Assembly (NCBI RefSeq): GCF_031312595.1
Contig: NZ_CP133592.1
Span: 2,604,001 to 2,668,000 of the forward strand
DNA: 64,000 nucleotides
Direction of reading: 5' to 3'
Source: Methanolobus sediminis
Lineage (GTDB): Archaea > Halobacteriota > Methanosarcinia > Methanosarcinales > Methanosarcinaceae
Shown: piece by piece, positions 52,285 to 61,500 of the stretch
How positions within the stretch are numbered: position 1 is the first letter of the stretch
Layout: the number at the start of each line of letters is the position of its first letter
The notes under the pieces: generated by a model
What the model saw: the letters and a program-made list of their open reading frames with translations, nothing else
Told to the model about the DNA's origin: nothing
The model's database searches: none
Made by a program: the position numbers and the translations under genes

Positions 52285-52980
52285 TTAGTCATCTCCCCTG
52301 AAATTGACCAGTTTTGAAACACCAATTTGCCTGTCATCACCTATCTTTCTCTCACCAAGGCAATAAGAGCATAAAGCTCCTGGCATGGTAAACCTGAGCG
52401 TTGCACCCTGAAGTGTATCAACTGAGCTGGTTTTCTCAACTTGCTTTGCAAGGTAGAAACTACCCTGTCCTGTAACACCGTTGATGTGAATTATCATTCC
52501 TCTGGGGTTGACCTGTCTCACCCTGTATGCAAAGACCTCACGCTCAGCCTGGGAGACAATATCGCCTTTGGTTATGACAACGATGTCTGCCATTTTAAGC
52601 ATCGGACCTATCTTTTTAGGTGTATTGACACCACTGAGGTTATCAATTACACAGATTGCCAGAACATCTTTTATGTGAGGAGAACATCGGTTGCAAAGAC
52701 CTGCACTCTCTGTTATCAGGAAGTCAAATTCCCTGTCTTCAGCCCATTTGATTGCTTCTTCAATATTGCTCACAAAAAAATGGTCGGGACATAGTCCTCC
52801 GGAAAGTCCGGTCCTGACAGGGATGCTGTAAGCTGAATAAAGCTCTTCGTCCTGTGCCGAGAGACAATCGAATTTAACTACGCCAACTGTGTAACCCTTA
52901 TTCCTGAGTTCTTCAACTGTCCTGACAATTATGCTGGTTTTTCCTGAAGATGGAGGACCTGCTACCGTAACAAGCCTCAA
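52285..52980 (-). CDS. UreG/HypB/CobW-type GTPase
   Basis: 231 residues starting with TTG inside the stop of the preceding gene (TTGA), with GGAGGCG as ribosome-binding site. SIMIBI-class features: P-loop GPPSSGKTS, DFLITESAGLCNRCSP (where UreG/HypB have ENVGNLVCP), and ITKGD specificity motif. Extra CxxC pairs (CNRC near 118, CSYC near 207) look metal-binding. Relatives insert nickel or cobalt into enzymes or cofactors, so a metallochaperone role within this triad is the best guess. Confidence 0.83.
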   Translation of the reverse strand: MRLVTVAGPPSSGKTSIIVRTVEELRNKGYTVGVVKFDCLSAQDEELYSAYSIPVRTGLSGGLCPDHFFVSNIEEAIKWAEDREFDFLITESAGLCNRCSPHIKDVLAICVIDNLSGVNTPKKIGPMLKMADIVVITKGDIVSQAEREVFAYRVRQVNPRGMIIHINGVTGQGSFYLAKQVEKTSSVDTLQGATLRFTMPGALCSYCLGERKIGDDRQIGVSKLVNFRGDD

Positions 52981-54212
52981 ACAACGCCTCCGGTTGTCAT
53001 GAACTGTTTGTTGAATACTTCAGCAATCTCCTTTTTGAGTGCACCGATGTCATTGTTCAGCAGGAAATCCCATCCAAGCCAGTAGAGTGAGCCGACATCA
53101 TCCATCTTATTCTTGACTTCAGGGTTTGTTGTCGGGAAGTAAGCCCTGGCAGAAATCTCTCCAAACTTCTTTCCGCAAAGGAAATCCGTTATTTCCTTAA
53201 CCCTTTCAGTTGCTTCCTTCTTTACCAGCATCTGAACCGGACTTACAATTGCTCCTTCCTTTGGTACAGTAATTGAAACCCTAGATTTATCCTGTATCTT
53301 CATGGCAAAGAAGTGTGGCATGATATACATTGGTGGTACATCGTCTTTCTTGCTGTCTACCATCTTCACCATCTGTGATGGATGAAGACCCATATAAACA
53401 GAGGATGCCAGTTTCTTGATTCCTTCAGTGCCATACATCTGATAGAATGGAAGCAATACACCGTTACAGAAGAATCCATTCTGTCCACGCATGGCAACCT
53501 TGTTCCTGAACTCGTCTTTCAGGATATCTTCCCAAGACTGCGGTGCTGGTTTTCCATCCATAAGTTCATTAATTGTAACCAGCACAAGAAGGTTTCCTGA
53601 GAGCATGGTAAACTGTCCCCGAGGGTCAGCAAAACCAATTTCTTCAAAATCACTGTTCATTGGTGATGCACCAAGGTCAGTGAAGTATTCATAACTCAGG
53701 AAGTTCTCCTGGAATGGTTTATGGTAGAAGCTGTTAATATCGGAACTGATGATTATGTCCGGTAATTCTTCTACCGATGTGACCGAATCCATATATGCGT
53801 AGTAGGAAAGTTCGTGGTTGACATTACCTTCTATGAGTGAATGGAGCACATTTCCTGTCTGTTTGCTGTACTCGGCTGAGAATTCATTTAAAGCCCTGTT
53901 AAATGGCATCTTCATACCACATGGTAAAAGGGCAAGAAGTGTGAGCTCCTTTTGTCTTTGCGGAGCGTCAGCAAGTGTGAAATCTCCCCGAGCTTCATTG
54001 TCTGCCACTGCCTGATTCAGAAGCTCAATGAAGGATTCCTTGTTTACGGATACCATTGAAAGGGCAGTTTTTAGTTTGAGTAATGGTCCGAGTTGTTCAA
54101 GAACATCCTTAATCTCGAATTTTCCCATTCCATGCTGCTTGAATATTTTCAGTAAAAAGGGATATTCGCTTAATATCTGGTATACGCTCATTGTTTCATC
54201 TATTTTTTCCAT
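52977..54212 (-). CDS. solute-binding-protein-like protein with DUF1858 head, no signal peptide
   Basis: 411 residues from ATG 54212 (AGGGGAATAAAT upstream). Residues about 8-70 are a DUF1858-like helical domain (ETMSVYQILSEYPFLLKIFKQHGMGKF); the rest is a type-2 periplasmic-binding-protein fold (LTLLALLPCGMKMPFNRALNEFSAEYSKQTG..., DIIISSDINSFYHKPF, ...ARAYFPTTNPEVKNKM). There is no signal peptide or lipobox, so it stays in the cytoplasm, unlike ordinary ABC solute-binding proteins. First gene of a translationally coupled triad with the GTPase and ABC ATPase. Ligand unknown; metal or metal-cofactor capture is plausible. Confidence 0.8.
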   Translation of the reverse strand: MEKIDETMSVYQILSEYPFLLKIFKQHGMGKFEIKDVLEQLGPLLKLKTALSMVSVNKESFIELLNQAVADNEARGDFTLADAPQRQKELTLLALLPCGMKMPFNRALNEFSAEYSKQTGNVLHSLIEGNVNHELSYYAYMDSVTSVEELPDIIISSDINSFYHKPFQENFLSYEYFTDLGASPMNSDFEEIGFADPRGQFTMLSGNLLVLVTINELMDGKPAPQSWEDILKDEFRNKVAMRGQNGFFCNGVLLPFYQMYGTEGIKKLASSVYMGLHPSQMVKMVDSKKDDVPPMYIMPHFFAMKIQDKSRVSITVPKEGAIVSPVQMLVKKEATERVKEITDFLCGKKFGEISARAYFPTTNPEVKNKMDDVGSLYWLGWDFLLNNDIGALKKEIAEVFNKQFMTTGGVV

Positions 54213-54843
54213 ATTTATTCCCCTGATACTTTTCCAGTATTTTTGATCCTTATTCTTACAGCCTGTATTAATAGTCTGTTTTTGATATTCAGGTATCCCA
54301 ATAGTCATACAAACATATAAGTATTATCATCTAAGAAGTAATTTTCCGGCATTATGGTTGCTTTTTGATACTACGTTGCTATCTTCTGGTATTCTCTCTG
54401 ATTATATTGTTTTTCACCATCATTATGATATATCAGTTAGTAGGTATATTTATTAAGTATTAAAAACTACCATGTTTTAGTCAACAAACACATTAAAAAC
54501 GAAAAAACAAAAATTGTGAAAGATGCGGTTATCCTGGTTTCATAGCTCTCCCCTCAGACCATGTCCTCTAAGGATTCTAAATCAGTATCTTTCATTTAAC
54601 ACCAGAAGTGGAGTATGAGCGGTGGGGTTGTGTTTGTTGATGGGGTTATTGTCATAATGGGGAAATTAATTCCCCTACAACTTTTCTTGCATTCTGTAAT
54701 TGACACGAATGAGTTGTCTGTATCTATTTTATACATTGTATCATGAAAATATATCGTAAATCACAAATAATTCTTATAATAATCCTCAATATTTCAGAAT
54801 GTTTATATAGTACGGACGCCAATGTTAAAATGGTGAGTCCCGT
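54213..54843. other. long non-coding spacer with possible mobile-element remnant
   Basis: About 630 bases. The middle (54530-54640) is GC-richer and contains GAGCGGTGGGG at 54617-54627, the reverse complement of the 11-mer at 143-153. A TATA-like TTTATATAG at 54801-54809 is the probable promoter for the small gene at 54844. No intact transposase. Confidence 0.4.
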
Positions 54844-54954
54844 ATGAAAACAAGTACATATATTGAAATTAAGAAAGGTCTTCTGATATTTCTGGTCTAT
54901 GTTTTCCTAATGTTATCACTGGGAATCATGTCACAAGTGACTGGATTTATTTAG
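54844..54954 (+). CDS. 36-residue membrane mini-protein
   Basis: ATG 54844, with GGTGAG nine bases ahead and TTTATATAG 35-43 bases ahead, the normal spacing for an archaeal promoter with a short leader. The product is a polar head (MKTSTYIEIKKG) plus one transmembrane helix (LLIFLVYVFLMLSLGIM) and a short tail. The promoter, ribosome-binding site and amphipathic layout make it believable. Family unknown; convergent with pncB. Confidence 0.5.
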   Translation: MKTSTYIEIKKGLLIFLVYVFLMLSLGIMSQVTGFI

Positions 54955-54983
54955 CACTAATATTTTCCCAATAGAATTTTTCT

Positions 54984-56192
54984 TTAATCATCAAGCCCTT
55001 TGCGACCAAAGATGTAATTCGCAACTCGCAAAGCATCCTTGTCTCCTGTCTCTTTTCCTTCATCATCACTTAGTTTTACAACAGGTATATCATTGACACT
55101 GTGCAGTTTGATGACCATATTCAAAGGCGGACTTGAGCGGAAGAAATCATAATTGTTTGTAAGGCTGGTACCTATCCCGAAACTGCAGTTTATGCGTCCC
55201 TCGCATTTTCTTTTAATTTCAATGGCAACATCTGCGGAAAGTGAATCACTGAACACCACGACCTTTGTAAGAGGATCGATTCCCATTTTCTTATAGTGCT
55301 CTATGACTCTATCTGCAAAGACGAGCGGATCACCGCTATCATGGCGTACACCATCGTATAGTTTGGATAATTTCAGGTTGAAATTCCTGAAGAAAGGTCC
55401 CGAGCCAAAGGTATCAGAAAGAGCGATACCAAGGTTTCCCTTGTAAACATTAACCCAGTTCTCCAGTGCAAAAAGATTAGCATTTCTCATTCCTATCAAC
55501 GCGGAAATTCCCATTATCCATTCATGACCTATTGTACCAATGGGTCTGACGCCGTATTTCTTTGCAAGATAAACATTACTTGTACCTGAGAAGGTCTTAC
55601 ATTTGTGCAACATTCTGACAGCAATGTCGTGTATTTCAAAACTGCGTCTTCTGCGGGTTCCGAACTCTGAAAAACCACAATTGTTCTGTTCAAGCTCCAC
55701 ACCTATGTTTCCCATGAGTTTTGCGTAATCCTGTAATAGTTCATCATAATCTCTGCTGGTATCAGGGTCTGTATTTTTCCAGTCACTTTCTACCATGTCA
55801 AAATAAAGCTCGGAAATTGTTGCCATAAGGACAATCTCCCAGAGAATGCTGCTATGCCAAGGTCCTTTTATTATAAGGTCAAGGTTTGAATCTTCAGTCA
55901 GGGACACAGATACTTCTGAAGGGTCAAAACGATAATTCCTTAGGTATTCTATATAACTGGGTTTAAAATAAGGGCATTCAGCTTTCAGCCATGTGTATTC
56001 GTCATCTGCCAGGTGGAATAAAGGAAATTCTTCCCTGATCAGCCTTTTAAGCTCTTCCACAAATTCCGGTGTGAAGCGCTGTTCTCCCCTGTTGGTGAAC
56101 CTGTATTCTGCAGATGCCTGCGGGAACAGCTCAAGAACTGCCATCTGCATGGTCAATTTATATAGGTCGTTATCCAGTACTGAGCAAATCAA
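54984..56192 (-). CDS. pncB: nicotinate phosphoribosyltransferase
   Basis: 402 residues starting with TTG (GGGATGAATC upstream), which aligns with the usual N-terminus ([17 protein letters not shown]). Further NAPRTase motifs are [57 protein letters not shown] and [10 protein letters not shown]. Converts nicotinate and PRPP to nicotinate mononucleotide in NAD salvage. Confidence 0.93.
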   Translation of the reverse strand: MICSVLDNDLYKLTMQMAVLELFPQASAEYRFTNRGEQRFTPEFVEELKRLIREEFPLFHLADDEYTWLKAECPYFKPSYIEYLRNYRFDPSEVSVSLTEDSNLDLIIKGPWHSSILWEIVLMATISELYFDMVESDWKNTDPDTSRDYDELLQDYAKLMGNIGVELEQNNCGFSEFGTRRRRSFEIHDIAVRMLHKCKTFSGTSNVYLAKKYGVRPIGTIGHEWIMGISALIGMRNANLFALENWVNVYKGNLGIALSDTFGSGPFFRNFNLKLSKLYDGVRHDSGDPLVFADRVIEHYKKMGIDPLTKVVVFSDSLSADVAIEIKRKCEGRINCSFGIGTSLTNNYDFFRSSPPLNMVIKLHSVNDIPVVKLSDDEGKETGDKDALRVANYIFGRKGLDD

Positions 56193-56244
56193 GTTGATTC
56201 ATCCCCATAAGTCAGTAATAAATACTTGCTGTAAAGCTTCTTAC

Positions 56245-56406
56245 ATGCCTACACTCTTCATCTATATATCATGTTTGATTGTGTTCACTATTTTTACCTG
56301 TGAATTACCGGAATTTACCCGTGAGCCTAAAGTAAATCAGGTAATGAACAAGCTTGACAAGATTTGTATTGAGTTGGCATTTCAACAGGTTCAGAAATTG
56401 ACATGA
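56245..56406 (+). CDS. possible 53-residue exported small protein
   Basis: An ATG-started frame with a hydrophobic N-terminus (MPTLFIYISCLIVFTIFTC) and a charged, helical C-terminal half (EPKVNQVMNKLDKICIELAF). It looks like a signal-anchored small protein, but there is no ribosome-binding site and it lies in the upstream region of pncB. Low confidence. Confidence 0.3.
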   Translation: MPTLFIYISCLIVFTIFTCELPEFTREPKVNQVMNKLDKICIELAFQQVQKLT

Positions 56407-56711
56407 TAACAATACATCTACAATTATTTTTTATCATGTAACTGGTCAAATATCGAAGATTTATACAGAGCCAATCTCTCCTATTTTACTCATATGCATA
56501 CATAAAAATAATCAGCAAGAATATAAAAGATAAGTGCCGCCTCTGGAAATCGACATATTTATATAACAATACTAAGTTCACATGTATTATCTTATAATGA
56601 AAGGATTGTAGTAAATTAAGCAATATGTATATGTTATTATTTATGAGTTAATTTTTATTAACTCATAATCGTTGGTTGTTGAAACATATACTCAATCTAC
56701 AGGGTGGTACA
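56407..56711. other. promoter and leader of the CobN-like operon
   Basis: 305 bases. ATATTTATATAAC near 56556-56568 is a good TATA element. The perfect hairpin at 56641-56668 follows in the presumed leader, and AGGGTGGT at about 56701-56708 is the ribosome-binding site for 56712. Confidence 0.5.
56641..56668. promoter_or_regulatory. 28-bp perfect palindrome ahead of the CobN-like operon
   Basis: Arms TTATGAGTTAAT (56641-56652) and ATTAACTCATAA (56657-56668) with a TTTT loop, 12 bp without mismatch, 44 bases before the first gene. It could be an operator for a dimeric repressor or an RNA hairpin in the leader. Confidence 0.6.
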
Positions 56712-57386
56712 ATGAGCTATGTATATGCAGCCGTAATCGGCATACTGATAGGCATCTTTATCTTCGGGCTAAAGACCGGAGTTGGATGTGGCTTTTCAAC
56801 GGTAAAGAAAAAAGATGTATTGATACTTGCAAGTGGTTATTTTCTTATCCCCATCATACTTGGAAGCCTTGTGGAAATGGTTGATCAGTCATACCTGGAA
56901 GGGGTTGCAGATCTTGGAATGACATTACACGTTTTCATTGCATTGTTTCTCATTGCTGCAGGTGTTTACACACAGAAAAAATGGAACTGCGGACACGATG
57001 TCTCAAAAAAGACCTTCCTTGTAATATCCGTCCCCTGTCCGGTATGTCTCACAGCTCTTTTCGTATCATGCATGATACTGGCCTCAACCCTTGAAATGAG
57101 CGGCTGGAAGGTCGGAATCATTGTAGGACTTGTATTCTTCATTTCAGTAATATCATCAACATTCATCTTCAGGAAAATGAAACGTACACCCGAAGATCTT
57201 GGAACCACAATGATGTTTCTCGGGCTTTTCTATCTTCTCGGAGCAATGATAGTTCCCGCTTACATCAAAGCAAAAAAACTCAGCATGGAATTCAGTACAG
57301 GCGGAGATTTCGATATAGTTCCTCTGTTGGTATTATCAATATTCATAATTGGAGGCTATGCGCTCAATAGCATAAGAGGTCAATAA
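56712..57386 (+). CDS. DUF2162 predicted transporter
   Basis: 224 residues from ATG 56712 (AGGGTGGT). Six or seven transmembrane helices. DUF2162 pattern with GLKTGVGCGFSTVKKKDVLILASGYF and conserved Cys in VPCPVCLTALFVSCM. The first gene of an operon with an ExbB-like channel, a DUF2149 protein and the CobN-like surface protein; gaps are 2 bases, a 4-base overlap and 153 bases. As I recall, the same set accompanies HmuS in Bacteroidetes haem operons, so a role in tetrapyrrole or metal passage is likely. Confidence 0.83.
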   Translation: MSYVYAAVIGILIGIFIFGLKTGVGCGFSTVKKKDVLILASGYFLIPIILGSLVEMVDQSYLEGVADLGMTLHVFIALFLIAAGVYTQKKWNCGHDVSKKTFLVISVPCPVCLTALFVSCMILASTLEMSGWKVGIIVGLVFFISVISSTFIFRKMKRTPEDLGTTMMFLGLFYLLGAMIVPAYIKAKKLSMEFSTGGDFDIVPLLVLSIFIIGGYALNSIRGQ

Positions 57387-57388
57387 AA

Positions 57389-58012
57389 ATGGATGCTACT
57401 TCATCGTTATTTGGTATATTATACACATTTTCAGCATCATTGCTGTACCCGGTAATTATCATTCTCATATTGCTTGTGGTATTTTCTTTGATGCTCATAG
57501 GGGAATTCCTTTCGGAGTATTCAAAAAGGCACAGAGATATCGAAAACCTTGAACTTTGCTGTAATGCTGTCAGGGAACATGTGGGTTCCCAGGAATATAA
57601 TAAGGCAGCAAAGTCTCTTCGCAACATTAAACAGAATTTCATGGTAATGAGCTTTGCAGAATCTGCAGCCGGCCATCTGGAAAAGAACATGTTACCAGCC
57701 ATAGAATGGCTTTCTCAGGAATATGAGATAAGAATGGCAAAGAGGCTGGAGCAGACCAGGATTGTTGCGACGATCTCACCAATGCTTGGTCTTATGGGAA
57801 CACTTATCCCTCTTGGTCCTGCACTTATCGGTCTTTCACAGGGAGATATCGTGCAGCTTGCAAACAATCTTATGATCGCTTTTGCAACAACTGTTATCGG
57901 ACTTTTTGCAGGAACAATTGGTTACGTTCTCACCCAGGTCAGAAAAAGATGGTATTGGCAGGACATGGCAGATATCGATTATATCCTTGACACGTTGGAG
58001 GTTGAAGAGTGA
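57389..58012 (+). CDS. MotA/TolQ/ExbB proton-channel family protein
   Basis: 207 residues with three transmembrane segments: about 10-38, and the conserved pair at 125-150 and 165-190 carrying VATISPMLGLMGTLIPLGPALIGLSQGD and IAFATTVIGLFAGTIGYVL, the TolQ/ExbB signature. Between helices 1 and 2 is a cytoplasmic helical domain with LEKNMLPAIEWLSQEYEIRMAKRLEQ. Uses proton flow to power a surface process; the coupled DUF2149 protein is the likely ExbD counterpart. Overlaps the next gene by four bases. Confidence 0.88.
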   Translation: MDATSSLFGILYTFSASLLYPVIIILILLVVFSLMLIGEFLSEYSKRHRDIENLELCCNAVREHVGSQEYNKAAKSLRNIKQNFMVMSFAESAAGHLEKNMLPAIEWLSQEYEIRMAKRLEQTRIVATISPMLGLMGTLIPLGPALIGLSQGDIVQLANNLMIAFATTVIGLFAGTIGYVLTQVRKRWYWQDMADIDYILDTLEVEE

Positions 58013-58398
58013 AAGGGAGGAGAAGGTACAGGCGAACCGGACTCATAAACAACGAGGATGAGCAAAACCCCTTAACAGGGGTTGCCAACCTCTTTGATAT
58101 TGCCATGGTTTTCTCAGTTGCATTACTCGTAGCACTTGTTATGTCTTACCAGATGCCTGAGCTTCTAAATCCTACAGAGGATATCACTCTTGTGAAAAAC
58201 CCTGGCCAGAAGGATATGCAGATCATCATTAAGGAAGAAGGCAAACCCCTTGAGGTGCTGAACATGACCGATCAGATCGGTGGCGGTACCGGGGAGGCAT
58301 TGGGTACGGCATACAAACTTGCCGATGGCAGGGTTGTTTATGTACCTGAAGATGAGGAAGGTGGTGAAGAGGAGGTAGAAACTGCTACTTCCGATTAA
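58009..58398 (+). CDS. DUF2149 protein, ExbD-like partner
   Basis: 129 residues starting with GTG overlapped by the stop of the channel gene (GTGA). Basic N-terminus (KGRRRYRRTG), one transmembrane helix (LFDIAMVFSVALLVALVMSY, with an Asp at its start as in ExbD/TolR), then an extracytoplasmic domain (DMQIIIKEEGKPLEVLNMTDQIGGGTGEALGTAYKLADGRVVYVP) and an acidic tail. The layout is that of ExbD/TolR/MotB stators. Precedes the CobN-like gene with 153 bases between. Confidence 0.82.
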   Translation: MKGRRRYRRTGLINNEDEQNPLTGVANLFDIAMVFSVALLVALVMSYQMPELLNPTEDITLVKNPGQKDMQIIIKEEGKPLEVLNMTDQIGGGTGEALGTAYKLADGRVVYVPEDEEGGEEEVETATSD

Positions 58399-58420
58399 TT
58401 TTTTTTCTAATATTTGAGCA

Positions 58421-58443
58421 AGTTGATTTGTTTTAAATCAACT
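58421..58443 (+). promoter_or_regulatory. intercistronic hairpin after DUF2149 gene
   Basis: AGTTGATTT (58421-58429) pairs with AAATCAACT (58435-58443) over GTTTT. No T-run follows, so it is more likely an mRNA processing or stability hairpin than a terminator. Confidence 0.45.
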
Positions 58444-58467
58444 GCAATTTACATAAGTGGTTGGTGG

Positions 58468-58554
58468 ATAGGAACATGAAAACATGGTGGAGCATTTCGG
58501 CACAGCCTGCAAGCAAAGTAGCCGAAATGCTGCACGTTATCGAGGGATAACATG
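58468..58554 (+). ncRNA. leader RNA motif upstream of first CobN-like gene (copy A)
   Basis: Parts in order: box ATAGGAAC (58468-58475) followed by ATGAAAACA; 11-bp perfect stem AGCATTTCGGC (58491-58501) / GCCGAAATGCT (58521-58531); 19-base loop holding AGCCTGCAAGCAAA; linker GCAC; second hairpin GTTATC-GAGG-GATAAC (58536-58551), whose loop plus next base gives GAGGG, the ribosome-binding site; the ATG (58552) follows the stem without a gap. Copy B at 63543 keeps the box, the loop and the second hairpin, but has an unrelated first-stem sequence that still pairs. This points to a selected RNA structure controlling translation. Confidence 0.75.
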
Positions 58555-61500
58555 CAGGAAAAGAGAATAATAATATTATTCATAAGTCTATTGTTGTTAC
58601 TTTCACTAACAACAACAGCATCGGCAGAAGAAAATGAATATTATCTGGTCGCTAATACGACCAGTGATGCAGATGGGAATTTTGTATTTGAGGCTATTCC
58701 TCAGGGAAATTATACAATAATTGCTATTAATGAGACACTCAAAAAAGGAAACATTATTTACTACAATAAGGAACTTGGCATAAGCGTAAATGAAACTGAT
58801 ATTTTGAATTTTAATGTGTCACTCGACAGTGGTGGTGATGTCGATCATGATGAAGTGGAGTCTCTTTTAGCTTCAAAATCAAAGACTTCATCAATATCAG
58901 GAAGAACTTTTTACTATTCGTCAGGAATGGGTAAGGAATATTCAAAAATATGTACAATAGCACTGCTTTATGCCAATGAATATGTAGTTGCAAGTACAAC
59001 AAGTGACGCAAACGGAAACTTCACACTTGATGATATTCCTGAAGGAAATTACACAATAGTAGCTATTAATGAAACAATCAAGAGTGGAAGCACCACCTAT
59101 TACAATAAGGAACTTGACATAAGCGTAAATGAAACTGATATTTCAAATTTCAATGTATCACTTGATAGTGGCGGAGCTGTCGATCATGATGAAGTGGAGT
59201 CACTCTTAATCTCTAAATCAAAGATTTCATCAATATCTGGAAGAACTTATTACTATTCGTCAGGAATGGGTAAGGAATATTCTAAAATATGTTCAGTCCT
59301 TCTTACAAAAAGAGATTCAGTTGAAGAGGTCTCAAATGCTCCACATCTGAACGTATCCATAATAACAGGGTATTCTTCATATGAGGAAGAACTTGCAAAT
59401 TTTACAGAGAGGATCAATTCTAATTCTGAGTTGAACATAACCGTAAGTTCGTATATCACCACTAACTTACCAGATAATATTAGTCTGAGTAATATGGATA
59501 TCATCTATATTGTGATGGTTACTCAGAGTGCATCTGAATTTGAAACTGCTGTTCAGGAAGCTATTGATAATGGTGCATTGGTAATTGGCTCAAATACATA
59601 TTTGCCTGAAAGTAATTATACAATTCCTGCAGATGAAGACGAATCCAGCTTTAAAGAACTTCTGTCTGATTACTGGTCAGGAACTTCCTTTGATAACACT
59701 AATTTAGACAATTTAATATTTTACTTGGCTCAGGAATACTATGGCCGTACGGATTTAACTGTAGAAGATCCCACTGGTTTACTGAGGGCTATTTATCATC
59801 CATCAATGAATGGAACTCTAGTTGATTATTTTACAAACGATGCCGATGAATACTTTAGCTGGTACACTAATAGGTCAGATGGGCATGTTTTTGACGTAAT
59901 TGCACCTACAGTAGGTATTACATTTTATGGTTCTTACTATCCTGACGACATGGATCCTATAGACAAACTCATAGAAGGGTTTGAGAACAGGGGAATAAAT
60001 GTAGTTGCATGCTATGGAAACTCTGCCAATACTATTGATGATTACTTTAACCACAGTACTGAAACAAAGGTTGATACAGTTGTATCGTTCAATTACCGTG
60101 GTAACTACTTTGACATCGAATCGCTTGGTGTTCCTGTCATGAACGCTGTTCTCAACGGTTACATGAATACCAGTGAATGGATTGAATCCAGTACACCTTT
60201 ACCTGAAACAAATATGCTCCGGATATATGGTCCTGAAACAGATGGTCTCATAGATTCAATTATGATTGGTGCACTGGAGACTTTTGTAGAAGGCAACACT
60301 ACCGTTGAGAAATACATCGGTCACGATGATCAGATAGACTGGCTAATTGACCGTACAATTGCACAGGCTGAACTTGGAACTGAGGATGAGTCTGACAAAA
60401 AAGTTGTCATTCTTTACTACAACCACGGTGGTGGAAAGGACAACATAGGAGCATCATATCTGGAGGTCATGCCAAGTATTGTGAACCTGCTCGAAGGAAT
60501 GGCAGACGAAGGCTATGACATAAACAGCAGTCTGATACCAAACAAGACTGAACTTGTAGATCTTATTGTCTATCAGGGAAGAAATGTCGGTACCTGGGCA
60601 CCGGGAGAACTTGAAGCACTTGTTGAAACCGGTGAAGTTGAGCTTATTCCTGAGAGCACCTATCTTTCATGGTTCAATGAACTTCCAGAAGAGAGAAGGG
60701 AAGAAGTAGTTGATATGTGGGGAGAAGCTCCTGGCGAGATAATGGTGTACACAGATGAAAATGGTGACAAGTTTATCGTTATCCCTAAGATCAATATCAG
60801 TGACAATGTGATTCTTGCTCCACAGCCAACAAGGGGATGGTTGCAGGATAATGAAGTGCTCTATCACGATACAGAACTCCCACCACATCACCAGTATATC
60901 GCATTCTATTTCTGGTTACAGCACGAGTTTGATGCTGACGTTATGGTAAATATGGGGAGACACGGAACAGTTGAATGGCTACCAGGAAAGGACTTCTGTC
61001 TGTTGAGTGATGAATGGCCTGCCCTTATGGTCGGTGACATACCTGTCATCTATCCATATGTAATGGATGGAATGGGTGAAGGTATGCAGGCAAAACGCAG
61101 GGGCAATGCAATTATTATCGATCACCTGATACCACCTGTTGTGTCTGCCGGTCTTTACGGAAATTACAGCAGCCTTAGCAATGACATAACTTCTTATCAG
61201 ACACTGAGCACTGAAAATGACGAGTTGAAACAGTCATATCTGCAGAGTATAGTAAATTTGACACTCGATCTTGGACTGGATTCACAGGTCAACATGAGTC
61301 TTGCAGAGGATGAAACTACTATTGATGAATTCCTCGAAGAGCTGGATGACATACTCACTGAACTGAAGAGTCAGTCCATGCCATACGGTCTTCACGTCCT
61401 TGGTGAAGCACCTGAAGGAGAAGCTCTTGTAGGAATGGTCAATTCTATGCTTGGAGATGAGTTCACAGATCTTGTTGCAGTTTACAATAGTTCTGATAAT

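Noticed and set aside
58400-58560. Canonical cobalamin riboswitch before the CobN-like gene
   Set aside because: I looked for the conserved core and B12-box sequences and did not find them; the motif present has a different architecture and is reported separately.
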